64,000 bases of DNA, from positions 8,620,303 through 8,684,302 of the forward strand of contig CM046870.1 in assembly GCA_025617745.1 (NCBI GenBank), in the 5' to 3' direction. This document shows, piece after piece, positions 41,388-52,685 of this stretch (positions are counted from its first letter, which is position 1; every line of letters starts with the position of its first letter). The stretch is from Heliocidaris erythrogramma. Lineage: Eukaryota; Echinodermata; Echinoidea; Camarodonta; Echinometridae. The notes below the pieces were generated by a model, which saw nothing but the letters and a program-made list of their open reading frames with translations, was not told the origin of the DNA and did no database searches. Position numbers and translations under genes: made by a program.

Positions 41388-42011
41388 ACAAGAGCCCCAG
41401 GGGGCACGACGCTCACCTGAGGTGGATCAATTCACATCTGGTGCAGGGGCCCCTATAAGGCCACCCAGAAAAATTTCTATAGAGGTATCTCTATACACAA
41501 TACCAAGTCTGAGCTTCCTACCAAGTTCGGTTAAATTCCAATCATGTGTTTTGGAGAAGAAGCTGAAAATGTAAAAAGTTTATGGATGGCGGACAACTTG
41601 CCCCATCCCCCCTCAAGTATGTTACCCCCACAGACCCCCTATAGGGCCACCCAGAAAAAATTCATGAACAACTTTCATTTTTCGTCTGTAGAGGTATCTC
41701 CATACACAACACCAAGTCTGAGCTATTCCTGGTTCTGGAGAAGAAGATGTTTGAAATTTACCTAGCTTTGACACTTGGGGGCCCTCCCCCTGGGCCCCCC
41801 TGGGGGCCACATGTACCATTTTAGCAACTTTGGGTCCCCTACCCCTAAGGATGATTCCTACCAAGTTTGGTTGAATTCCGATTTTGGGTTTTGGAGAAGA
41901 AGATGAAAAGGTAAAAAGTTAACGGACGACGGACGACGGACGACGCACGACGGACGACGGACAAATTTCCATCGCAATAGCTCACTCGAGCCTTAGGCTC
42001 AGGTGAGCTAA
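41388..42011. mobile_element. Dispersed repeat with GCTCACCTGAG / CTCAGGTGAGC ends
   Basis: It starts AACAAGAGCCCCAGGGGGCA then CGCTCACCTGAGG and ends AGCTCACTCGAGCCTTAGGC then TCAGGTGAGCTAAAAA. Inside it has imperfect internal repeats (ACCAAGTCTGAGCT, TTTTGGAGAAGAAG) and a GGACGAC microsatellite at 41926-41962. It is absent from the sister element copy. Confidence 0.6.
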
Positions 42012-43055
42012 AAAGGGAAAGGTCATTTGCGAAAAGTTGCTCATGGGCCAATTACGAAATCGCTTATTACGCAACTGTAGTGCAAGAGCCATCATCTGCT
42101 GCACATGCATGGCGTGGTAAGTAAAAATTTAAGACATTAAATTTAGAACTTCTGTAATTTTATGCGAATAAAGGTATCAAATAATATGACATTTACATTA
42201 ATCTTTGTGGTGGTGGATATGAAACATGATTAAAAGCAATGAAGTGGAAATGCCATGTTTCAGCATGTGTGGTGTGGCCAAACGTCTACGGTACGCGTTG
42301 TCGTTGAAATGAAAATTGATGATCATGCGGGGTCAGCCAGGCATGGGGCGCGATCAACCGCGCCGGCCGGGCCCGGAAAGTTTGGAAGGCGGTGTGTGTG
42401 CTTTTTTTTCGTCACGATTGTGGATTGCCGAAATGGAACAATTAAACCTCCGAAATTGCCACTTTAATCCACATGCCATGGTTTTAGTCCTTGTTTGGCG
42501 TTCAACAATTGAAAGGATAGAGCAATGTCGATCTGGCGCTGCACAGTGGCTGCCGGGCCCACGATCAATTGGGCAAAAAGAATTTCCATTTCGGTTAATA
42601 AATTTGGATCATCATGTATACAACCAGTTCATATCAATCTAAAAATAAAATCTAGACCTTAGTGTAGGGCTGTTTAACAGACTATAGACTATATAGTTTT
42701 CAGCACTACAGGTGTGATTTTGTGCATAGTGTTTGTGTGTGTTCTTTAGTACTATATTGAGTGCAAAAGTGTTAGCACTAGTAGTGCCCTTTTTTTTGGG
42801 GGGGGGGGAGGGGTCTAAAATGGGTTATTTAATGCACTAGAAGTGTGGTTTTTGCGAGCTGCATGCGTCTAATAGCACCAGAAGTGTAAAAAGGCTTACA
42901 CTTAAAGTGTTTAAAGAAGCACTTGGACTGGTGTTGAATTCTAGCACTTGTACAAGTGCTACTTCAGCACAATTTGTGCAGTCCCTATGCGTGCCCTTAC
43001 AGGTGCTGCCTCCAAATCTTGAGGTGCTAAAAATAGCACTTGAGTTTTTAGAGTG

Positions 43056-43640
43056 TTGATTGGATGTTATTCTGATTCAGCGTGTTTTTTCACCTATTAT
43101 ATCCGCAAGTAAGATTTTCTACCCCCCCCCCTTTCTATCTCTCTCCCTCCCTCCATCTTTCCCCACGGCCTCCCCTTCTATTCCTCTGTATTTATTTTTC
43201 CTCCTCTCTTTTTGTTCAGCCTCCCACTGTTGATTTACAATTCACCTTTTTTTTTCTTCCCCCATTTCCCTTTATTTTGCTTTGACTTTGGCTCTCTATA
43301 TTTCACATCTGTAATTAATACTTCATGTATCTTTCTGCGTCTTTCTCTTTCAATCAGAATTAATTATTCTATACGGGAGCCTAATCATTTACAAGCAATG
43401 CTTTTTATTTAGGCTCCCCACATTTTATATATATTTTTTACTTCTTTTGCCAGTCGTTTATACATCTTTCAAACTGTCTACCTATTTACTGTACATTGTA
43501 CTTGATCTGAGTTCTTTACCCCTATGTTTTGAAATTGACAAATATGCTTGTAAAATCACTTCTGAAAAATTGTTTGATGTAGGCCTGAATGTGGAATGTG
43601 AAACAAATAAACTTCAAACTTCAAACTTCAAATGTTATGC
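43056..43640 (+). mobile_element. LINE 3-prime tail fragment
   Basis: T/C-rich sequence leading to TGTGGAATGTGAAACAAATA then AACTTCAAACTTCAAACTTC, a short-repeat LINE tail. No protein remnant. A C tract lies near 43122. Confidence 0.5.
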
Positions 43641-44300
43641 GGGGCCTGTTTTAACATCATATGACCTCTTCTTTCACACACTCGACATGTTGTAATACTT
43701 CTTGGTACAAAAAATAACACTTTACCCGATTTTAAAAAATAATCATAAACACAGCTATGATGTTTATGATTTTCTGCTAGTATATGTATAATTAGTTGAA
43801 AGCCAAGGTAATAGTAGTACTTCGCAATCGCCCTGGGACGGATTATGGATAACTACGCGATAAAAACTTGAGTCATGATTAAAATGAATAAATAAGTTAC
43901 TATCTTTTAATAAAATGGAATAAGTCTCACCTAAGCTTCACGGACTTAATATCTGCTGGAGTGCTTTTAGATGTTTGCTCCTATGAAAATCATATTCTTC
44001 CGCTTATAAATTCCTCTCCAAAAAGCATGTAGTGAATAGTGTGATGGTAGAAACAACAAAAAGCTCAACCTTGTATTACCGGCCTTCTAACAAGTGAACA
44101 GTTAGCAAGCAACTCGTGCCATGATTAAGAGTCTTGTGCAGAAACACATTTTTCTGACACTGCGCATCATCATCCCGCACTGATTTGTGGCGAAGCTCCC
44201 CCCTAATATCGGCATAGATTCGGTTCTGTTTTGTATTTACAGAAGTACATTAAAATAGGCGTAGCCGGGGGAAGAGGCACAAGAGGGCTAAATCCCTGTT
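43641..44300. other. Noncoding sequence
   Basis: Nothing recognised. Confidence 0.4.
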
Positions 44301-44647
44301 CAGTGGCGGATTTTTTATTTATTTATTATTTTTTGGGGGGGGGGGCAATCCCGGCCCGTGCCTCCCTTTTTGAAAAAATATACATTGTGCTCCCCCTTTT
44401 AGAACTGATAACCTTTTTTTTTTGTGCTTGTCAAAGAATTATGGAGGAAAGCTGTACCCCATAAAATCTGATTCAACCCCCCCCCCCCCCCCCCCCCCCA
44501 CTGAGCGACTTTTGGAGGGCTGGCGAGAAGGAAATAATACGGGTCTCCCTCCAAGCGGGTCTCCCTCCAAGCGGTTCCCCAAAGTTGACAGCCCTGCATG
44601 TGTGTGCCCCCCTCCCCTCCTTTTACAAAATCCTGAATCCGCCCTTG
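44301..44647. mobile_element. hAT-like MITE with CAGTGGCGGATT termini, copy 2
   Basis: Left end CAGTGGCGGATT, right end TCCTGAATCCGCCCTTG. The flanking 8-mers TCCCTGTT (44293-44300) and CCCCTGTT (44648-44655) differ at one base, which fits an 8-bp target duplication. G and C tracts lie at 44335-44346 and 44479-44499, and a CTCCCTCCAAGCGG unit is duplicated at 44546-44574. Confidence 0.7.
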
Positions 44648-44989
44648 CCCCTGTTCATCCGCTAAGAAAAGGTCGTCTTTTCTATAATTCCTGCAAAATA
44701 ACTTCTCAATTCAACCTTCCTAATCCTCGTACCTGAACTCCTTAAACGTACATGACACAACACATTAAACACGCTTTTATACCATCAAATATTAATGGGA
44801 TAGCCTTGCCCAACGACTAGGAGCCGCTCGTTTAATTCTAAAAGAGCATATACTTTCATACATGTAATATATAGATGTGCAGGATTGGGTTTAATTATCT
44901 TTACATAAAATATTATGATTTCGTAGTTTTAATTGGTTTAAGTTTTATTTTTTTTTTCTTTCTTTTCAATTTCGTATAATGTGTCATAT

Positions 44990-45205
44990 ATATTAAATTA
45001 ATTTTCATACTCCTTTTCCATTAAGAGAGTACATGTAATGTATACACTGTGTACTGGATCCTCCTGAAAAAACAGTGGTGCCATGATGGCTATTCGCTGA
45101 GTGAGGCTATCCAGCCGTATTTATCATGTGCAAATGTATTATTGTATCCTGATTTGTTTTTATTTGACGGAAATAAATACCTCACCATACCATACCATAT
45201 CGATG
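44990..45205 (+). mobile_element. LINE 3-prime tail with ACCAT repeats
   Basis: Ends GACGGAAATAAATACCTCAC then CATACCATACCATA, a LINE tail pattern. No protein remnant was recognised. Confidence 0.5.
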
Positions 45206-46407
45206 CGATTGCGAAATGCGCATTCGAAATAGTTCTGTACATATACACAAATGTTATTATCACAACTGAATAGGCCCTTACAGTTATTCTGCGACAAGTA
45301 GGCCCAGGGTAAAAAACCAGAGATAAAACTCAAGAAGAAAAAACTCTGGAAAACCTTCGGATCCACTTTTGCACAATAAAAATCTCACAAATTTTTACAA
45401 TAAAAACAAATTTAAAATTTGTCGTGATGAAAGAGCAAGCTAGAATGACGACTCAAACATCTTCTACCACACCCTAATGCTCGTGCCCCGCACCACCTGC
45501 GGAAAACATTCTTGCATAACCACTTCTTACTCTTGGACAACAACCCTTACCAAGTATGCATACATTAACGAGACAAACAACATTTACCTGCTATACAAAG
45601 GTAACGCAGGCAAATAATAATCCAGGGAACTTCGTTACACGTCGTTTTTCCGCAGGTTCATGATTCTGAAGGTCAGTTTTGCTGAAGGTTCCTTACTCCG
45701 ACGGTTCGTAATTCCGAAAAGTTATGTTTTTCTTTCCAGAATTACGAACCTTCGGAATAACGAACCTTTGGCGTAATGCATCATATGTGAAAAATATTCT
45801 TCAAAAAGTAAGTAAATGCTATCGATATTTGTCATTCATAAATAATAATTTGTCAAAATAATCTTTTCAAGGATTCATGAAAGCTTGCATGCAGAGCTGT
45901 TCTGTTTACCTTTTCAAATGATCTGTCTGGACACAGGAGTCACGTCTGGTTATAATTTTGGCTCCTCATTGGCACGATTATTTATGAAAACGATGACAGA
46001 CAATTCAAGTTCACATGCGATTCGAATATATAAAATCCTCTTCCCCAAGTCGCCAAGCTTGCATCCACACTTTTCGAGTTACCATATTATTTCAATAACT
46101 TCTAGCAAAAACACAAGTTTCATTATTAGTTTTTGCTATTTGGGGAAGGGGTTGAGGCAAATTTTTGAGGTTTATACACAGTTAATTCCCAAATTATTGA
46201 GGGCACACCCGCGCACCTGCCACGTGATAAGCAACGGACAAGAATTCGTGTCGTCGGGAATAACCATGGAGAAATGTTGTAATACGCATAAAGTAATGAA
46301 TTCCATAAATTATGTGAAAGGGTCCAGACGGCTTCAAACGGGAACCTTTTTTTTCACTTTTCACTTTTTAAAAAACTTGGATTCCTAGGTTTTGGGCTAT
46401 CAAAGCC
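45206..46407. other. Noncoding, with a GGTTCGTAATTCCGAA-type repeat
   Basis: 45654-45775 holds several direct and inverted copies of GAAGGTTCGTAATTCCGAA-like phrases. A frame at 45885-46388 is long (167 codons) but has no homology or splice context that I recognise. Confidence 0.4.
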
Positions 46408-46925
46408 TTATTCAATTCAATTCAATTCAATATATTTATCCAAGTCCATTTAAAAAGTACATTAAAAAACACATCAAACATATAGAATCTAATTATACTG
46501 AAGTATTTGAACCAGCAAACAAATAAGAGAGCGGAAAGAAAAGTAGAATTTAAAAGACAAGAATAAGAACCCTACAACTGATATTTACAGCACATAAAAT
46601 AATGGACATGAAATGGGAAACTGCAAAAGAAGCAAATAAAGGTTCCGTCGAGGCAGTCCCTAATAAAATACCTAAGTTTGTACTGATAAAGATTATAAAA
46701 ACATAATGATAAAAGTGGTGAGATGAATTAATTATGTAGCAGAGTAAGTGAATAAGATTGATATAAAAGAATTTTAAAATGAAACATTTTGATATAATGA
46801 GGAAGAGAGTTCCAAATAAAAGATCCTTTGCTTTTAAAAGAAAAAGAAAAAGAATATATTCCCACAATGTATCGTTGTATTTGATATCACAATGGAGAAT
46901 TACTGTGTTCCTATTACCCAAGATA
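46408..46925 (-). pseudogene. LINE 3-prime end, minus strand
   Basis: A minus frame reads SKGSFIWNSLPHYIKMFHFK, the Trp-Asn-Ser-Leu-Pro region near the C-terminus of CR1/L2-type ORF2. The tail at the left edge is an AATTGAATTGAATTGAATTG repeat. Confidence 0.65.
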
Positions 46926-47647
46926 ACAGTTTAATGCACTCTTCTCGACTGTAATGAGTAGGCGATCCTTTGGGCCGTTGGGGGGGGGGGGGGGGGGGAA
47001 CAAAGAACGGGCCCTTGTGGTCTTTTGTGGGTCTTAATCATTACCACACTTCATTTTCTAGATATTAACGAATTTTTTAAACCAGACGAACGTTTTTTAG
47101 CCACGAGATTTGTTCTGTAATGCATGAAAACAATAATGGGCCACTAGAACATAAAATTTGGGCCTTTGGAGCACACTTTATAATTAAAAATTCCATCATT
47201 TAATCCATAGATTACGGGAACCGGGTGGCTCCTTGTATTAAGCCTATGAGAGTTAAAGAATTCAGTAGTCAACGGATTGAAACAAAATGGACACCATTTC
47301 CCATTTGGAGCCGTCTGTACAGCTAACAAGATTTACCCGTTCATGTAGTCACCTTTTATGTGTATTATGTTATATTTCGTTTACAGTTATTAGCAGCCGT
47401 CAGAGTATACCTAATCGATTATTGATTCAGGTGATTGTGAGCCTGCGAGCTGATTCGCTCCGTTTTACTCAGATGTGAACATAACACATTTACATTACGA
47501 AATTGATATCACAAATCCAAAAGGAAGGGGAAAATAGGAGGAAACAAAAATGAACATGGCTGGTTTTGATTACAGTTATGTTAACTCCAATAATTGTAGC
47601 GTTACTTGATAAGTATGGGATTTTATTAGTTATCTACCATATGTGAC
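46926..47647. other. Noncoding, with G tract
   Basis: A G tract at 46980-46998. Nothing else recognised. Confidence 0.4.
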
Positions 47648-48057
47648 CAGGCATCACAAAACCACCAAAGAGTCGCCAGATATGATTTTTTGGTTAAGGT
47701 CAGATTCTGAAAGAAGAGATTCGCAGCTTTAAAATGATATATAACTCATTTTGATTAGCATTGGATGTTCATAACCAACTGTACAAAGAGTAGAATGCCC
47801 AGTCCCATAGAATAATATTTTTGAAAAATAAGGTCATAAAAAGAACATCAATACAACAAAATCCAGAGAAGACAAACAAAGGTCTACTAAAAAGTGTTCA
47901 AAAAATACCTCTTTTAGATTGAAAATTTGGTAGCACCAAACTACTTAGAAATAATATACTCTTTCAGGAATTATCCAAAACTAAAATTTGACCATGCCAA
48001 CCAAAAACACCTTTATGATAAACACCGTACGACTTTTTGGTGGTTTTATGGTGCCTG
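47648..48057. mobile_element. MITE with CAGGCAYCA ends
   Basis: Left CAGGCATCACAAAACCACCA and right inverse of CAGGCACCATAAAACCACCA, then GAGTCG / AAGTCG. Noncoding, 410 bp. Confidence 0.65.
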
Positions 48058-48104
48058 AATATTGAATACTGAACCGGATGGTGTATGAAAATCTCTTTTG
48101 GTGC

Positions 48105-48245
48105 GCTGTCAGCCTTATACCTGGAATAAGGGCCAAATCAGTTTCAAATCGTAGACAATATTATTGTAGGAGTGCTCTGGCGTCACTTCGACCCGTAGCC
48201 GATTTGGCCTTTCCTCCCACTATAAAAGCTCATAATAGGCTGTAA
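48105..48245. repeat. Fragment of the 26.1-kb palindromic repeat
   Basis: GGAATAAGGGCCAAATCAGT then TTCAAATCGTAGACAAT and GTAGCCGATTTGG match 26090-26210. Confidence 0.65.
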
Positions 48246-48261
48246 ATTCGATTTTACTATC

Positions 48262-48405
48262 TATATGACTATGCAAAAACTTATTATCAACAACAACTTC
48301 TACAAATCTATGACAAATTTTCTTTCAGCCAATCAGATGCAAGTATTTCAGTAGCTTATAACAGTAACTTCAGTAACATGTTATTGATAACAAGTTTTAA
48401 AGTAG
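48262..48405. mobile_element. Foldback MITE, GGGCCCTGTTTCAT family, decayed copy
   Basis: TTTCAGCCAATCAGATGC then TTTCAGTAGCTTATAACAG and TTATTGATAACAAGTTTTA match 24780-24927 in inverse. The terminal GGGCCC phrases are lost. Confidence 0.6.
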
Positions 48406-49787
48406 ACATTCAAAGAAAAATCACAAATATGGCAATTAATGTATCACTAGAAACTGGGAGGCTTACAGATGGCAATCGTATAAGTTTTATGTCAACTGGG
48501 TATCTGATGATTATAAAAACAACACAAATAAAAGCTCTTCTCAGCATCTGGAATATCCGAGGATTCGCCAGAAATATAGCGATGTTTTGATGTCGTCACA
48601 CTCGGGATCGATCCAGCTTAAGCAGACGACGTCCTATAATGAATGAACGTAATTGCAATGCAATTATTTATCAAATTATAAAGAGTTTGGTGTATTTAAA
48701 CATGATCTTATTTCACACCATTATAAAGGGAAAGTGAAACTGATTCTGATAGCTAAAACCGTTTGATTGTGAATACACAGGAGAAGGGTCAATGATCAAT
48801 GAAATAAACCCCACTTTCAAATTGAAAAGCCCTCCGAATAATAGCAGGATGGTATTCGTTCCCTCTTGAAACGCCGAACATGCCCCGGTGCAAGCAGCTG
48901 AAAATACAATGGCGTCTTATTTTGTTTACAAGTGACTGATTCCTTTATTTTTTTAACGCTGCATTTTTCATCAAAATAATACCATACACGAAGTTAAGAG
49001 TGAGGCAACAGACTAACATTAAGACTGACGCTAGTGAAGGAAGAGAAATAAGTGAAGAGGAGATGACAAAATAGGCTCTGAAAAATGTGTAAGATGTTAT
49101 GGGACATCGTCTGCTTAGACAGGACTGGTCCATGGTGTGTCGTCACATATCTCAGCAGCATTCGAGGAGCTCTTCAGCTGCTATATCGGGGGATGTATTT
49201 TACCGTTTTATAATTGATCATAATCATTACTTCAAAAGTTTCCAAGCGTTGAATTTGGATAACCTTGTTTAATTTATGCCATCTATGCAATAATAAGTAT
49301 TAAGCCAATATTTAAAATCATTAAAGTTCTACTTTAAGAAACAGGGCCCTGATGTGGATCCTTGTCTTTTGATAAATCACCATCATCTCTACTAGATGTA
49401 GTGCTTTACAGTTATGACGGGGTGACCAAAGTTCCCACTTATTTTAAAGTGTTTAGAAAATGAATGTCATAATTGATCTGTGATATCTCATATTCTACTA
49501 ATTTGTTTAATCACGTTTTGGGCAAAGCAAACATACCATGCAATATGCGAGACTAGACCGAAGGGTTCCAGGAAGGAGTAAGTGGGTAGGATGCCAGATG
49601 TTTCTTTAATTGATAGCGTCATTATTTGCAAATTATTATTAGGCGGGCTGTAATTGAATAACAGACCACCTCATGTTTTTGTACGAAATTTTCATGCTTT
49701 ATTATCTACTTCTTTATTTTTATTTCTATCCACTTTTAGTGTGCAAGATATCTAAAAACGGATTGGTTAAATGAACTAGGAGGCGAG
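48406..49787. other. Noncoding sequence
   Basis: No gene or repeat pair was recognised. AAACAGGGCCCTG at 49339 is a lone MITE-like end. Confidence 0.4.
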
Positions 49788-50165
49788 TAGGCTCAGTCGG
49801 TAAAGCGTCCGCCTGTCGAACCAAAGATCGTGGGTTCGAATCCATCCCAGGCGGATGACCGAAACCTGTGTTGTGTGTCAACGTGCCCCTTCCCTGTTTC
49901 ATAGACGCAGGCTGTGTTACAGTGGTAAACTCTCCGTCCATCGGATAGGACGATAGGAGGCCCCGTGTAAAGAGTCGCCACCTTTGCGCGTTAAGAACCC
50001 ACTGCACTATTCGATGAAGGGTGACCCCAATGAAGTGGTACACCTGCACATCCCAATCAGTTATATCGGGAGGAGAGAACCGAGGGCTACAGTGATTCAG
50101 TTCGCCTTTCCCCTCAGGTGACGCCAAAGACCTATATTGAATGGCCTTGAGTGGGATACAAGAGT
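49788..50165 (+). mobile_element. tRNA-derived SINE, different family
   Basis: A box TAGGCTCAGTCGG and B box GGGTTCGAATCC at about 49834, with the spacing of a tRNA promoter. The acceptor halves do not pair, so it is not a tRNA gene. The body (AGAGTCGCCACCTTTGCGCG, then AACCCACTGCAC) differs from the other SINEs here. The tail is unclear. Confidence 0.65.
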
Positions 50166-50417
50166 ATATCGCACGCAGGAGCTGATGAGATTATTTCACG
50201 AGTCGGCAGGACGAGTGAAATATTTTCAAAGCGTGTGCGATAGGATATGTTATATCAAAATGAACTAAAAATTGAACATTTCTATTTGTTAGTCTAGGCC
50301 TGCGTGAAAACACGGATCTGATAAATATTACAGGGCTGCATAATTGGACAGACAGACCCAGGTTGGTGAACGCCTGTAATTAGATCAGTTTGGGTAATTC
50401 CTATTCTACACGTACTA
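50166..50417. other. Spacer
   Basis: Nothing recognised. Confidence 0.4.
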
Positions 50418-51412
50418 CACTCTAAAAAATAAAGTGCTATTATTAGCACCTCAAGATTTGGAGGAAGCACCCGCAAGGGCATGCATAGGGACTGCACAAA
50501 TTGTGCTAAAGTAGCACTTGTACAAGTGTTATAATTCAACACCAGTCCAAGTGCTACTTTAAACACTTTAAGTGTAAGCCTTTTACACTTCTGGTGCTAT
50601 TAGACGCATGCAGCTCGCAAAAACAACACTTCTAGTGCATTAAATAACTCATTTTAGAGCCCCCAAAACGGCACAACTAGTGCTAACACTTTTGCACCCA
50701 ATATAGTGTTAAAGAACACACACAAACAGTATGCACAAAATCACACCTGTAGTGCTGAAAACTCACTCTTCTATAGTCTGTTAAACAGCCCTACACTAAG
50801 GTCTAGATTTTGTTTTTAGATTGATATGAACTGGTTATATACATAGATGATATCGACTAAAACCATGGCATGTGGATTTAATCATCTGAGTATTACTTTA
50901 GACCAAGAAGTGGCAATTTCGGAGGTTTAATTGTTCCATTTCGGCAATCCACAATCGTGACGAAAAAAAGCACACACACTGCCTTCCAAACTTCCCAGGC
51001 CCGGCCCCGGCCCGTGCAGTCGATCGCGCCCCATGCCTGGCTGATCAACAATTTTCATGTCAACGTCGACAACGCGTACCGTACGCGGTTGGCCACACGC
51101 TGAAACATGGCATTTCCACTTCATTGCTTTTCATCATGTTTCATATCCACCACCACAAAAATTAATGTAATTATCATATTATTTGATACCTTTATTCGCA
51201 TAAAATTACAGAAGTTCTAAATTTAATGTCTTAAAGTTTTACTTACCACGCCATGCCTGTGCAGCAGATGATGGCTCTTGCACTACAGTTGCGTAATAAG
51301 CAATTTCGTAATACACCTGTTTACTAATAAGTGATTCAAATTTTATACATACTTTTGAAACAAAGGTTGTTCTTGACAACCTGAAAGCTTGCCAGAGGCT
51401 TATCAGACATAG

Positions 51413-51997
51413 TATAACGAGACGTGAAAGAAGGACGCAGGATCAGTTCAGTTCGTCTTAACTGACTCAAATGTTTATTGACCATATCAGAAAACAATCA
51501 TTTTCTAGAAGAATGATGACATTATGTTCAAATCAGTTTGTTGCCAAACCATGCAGCAGAACATCCATGTTAAATTCAAGTTTTTTCTATCTTCATGACC
51601 ATGCAATACTAAGTAATAGCAACTCAACCAGAGTACTTTTCCGTTCTCAGTCAAACAACCCTCACAAAAATTGTCCTTACAGTCAGACACACCCAACTCT
51701 TTATATACCACTACCCCTATCTTCTAAGACACATTTTAGAATGCCACATCTTAGAATGCATTGCAACACTAAAATATATGCATGCACCTGAAAGAAGGCA
51801 TGCAAATTGTGACCTGAATGGTCTGTAACTTTAGAATGCAACAATACTGAATAGGCATGCACCTGAAAGAAGGCATGCAAATAATGACCTAATTGGTCTG
51901 TAACTTAATACAAAAGCCAGAACAACTGAGAGCAACAATACCACTGGTATGACATACATGTAACACCTGTAGTGCCTGCCAAAGGCATATCACTACA
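51413..51997 (-). repeat. 3-prime LTR
   Basis: 585 bp. Minus-strand start TGTAGTGATATGCC, end CTCGTTATA. TATATAAAG at 51699-51707 and AATAAA at 51474-51479 (minus strand) are the likely promoter and poly(A) signals. An internal direct repeat CACCTGAAAGAAGGCATGCA occurs twice (51785, 51859). The 106-codon plus-strand frame seen in both LTRs is not considered a gene. Confidence 0.95.
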
Positions 51998-52007
51998 ACT
52001 CTCCCCT
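51998..52007 (-). promoter_or_regulatory. Polypurine tract
   Basis: AGGGGAGAGT on the minus strand directly abuts the start of the 3-prime LTR, the expected position for plus-strand DNA priming. Confidence 0.7.
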
Positions 52008-52685
52008 ACTTTACTAATCTCCTCCTGGAGATTAAATTCATTAATGATGATCAATTTCATAACTTTTAACATTGTCACTTATATAAACTGAGATCCTTTA
52101 CGGAACATCTTTATAAGCTTTATAATCCATCACATCAAAATCTTGAAACAGAACATTAGTAAAAGAAGATCAGCAGACTGACCTAATTTAGACTTTGGTC
52201 ATAAGAAAATGATTGCATGCGTACAAATACTTGGTACAAGCATGACACAGCAAACAATTATGCATAAAAAGGGTTAATTGTCAATTTACAAGGTTGACAG
52301 CAATTTCTCATCACCAGAATAATTGGTACTATATTATAGACGTGAAATCTTATGAAGAAAACTGCGTGAATCAATACCATAGCAGAACTTGTGCTGGAAA
52401 TTGATTCATATATTACTGTGCAATAAATCGCGCTGTAACTCTTAAAGCGGTTTTCCTAAAAATTCCAAAAATAAGCTCACAATACTGTACTATGACATCA
52501 TTGGACAACAACGATCAATCAACATTATAGAACTTTGTATAAATTCAATCCCTAAACTGCATGCACGGAAGTGAATTAGTTTTAATAGTTGAATATACGA
52601 TTCTGATACAATAAACATAACACTTGTGAACAGTTATTTCCTGTTTTCAAATGCATACCTGTAGCGTGTCAATCAAGAAACAATA
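52008..52685 (-). other. Untranslated region between pol and the 3-prime LTR
   Basis: AT-rich; no env-like open frame. Confidence 0.6.

Larger units (their letters stand above)
40529..43055 (+). mobile_element. CACT-ended DNA element, copy 1
   Basis: The ends CACTCTAAAAAGTGAAGTGC (left) and the inverse of CACTCTAAAAACTCAAGTGC (right) are flanked by TT (40527-40528, 43056-43057). AGTGCT/AGCACT motifs are repeated through both ends. It is homologous in inverse over its whole length to 50418-60033. Two secondary insertions are present: a SINE at 40780-41136 and a repeat at 41388-42011. No transposase. CACT termini, a 2-bp duplication and subterminal motifs fit a CACTA/EnSpm-type non-autonomous element; the superfamily is inference. 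Confidence 0.75.

Noticed and set aside
45885-46388. 167-codon plus-strand frame
   Set aside because: No domain, no splice or promoter context, and low-complexity composition; kept only as unassigned sequence.
49788-49860. tRNA gene with A and B boxes
   Set aside because: Acceptor halves do not pair and the sequence continues into a SINE body.
51471-51791. 106-codon frame found identically in both LTRs (also 58773-59093)
   Set aside because: It is antisense to the element and lies inside the LTR regulatory region. Its identity only reflects the identical LTRs.
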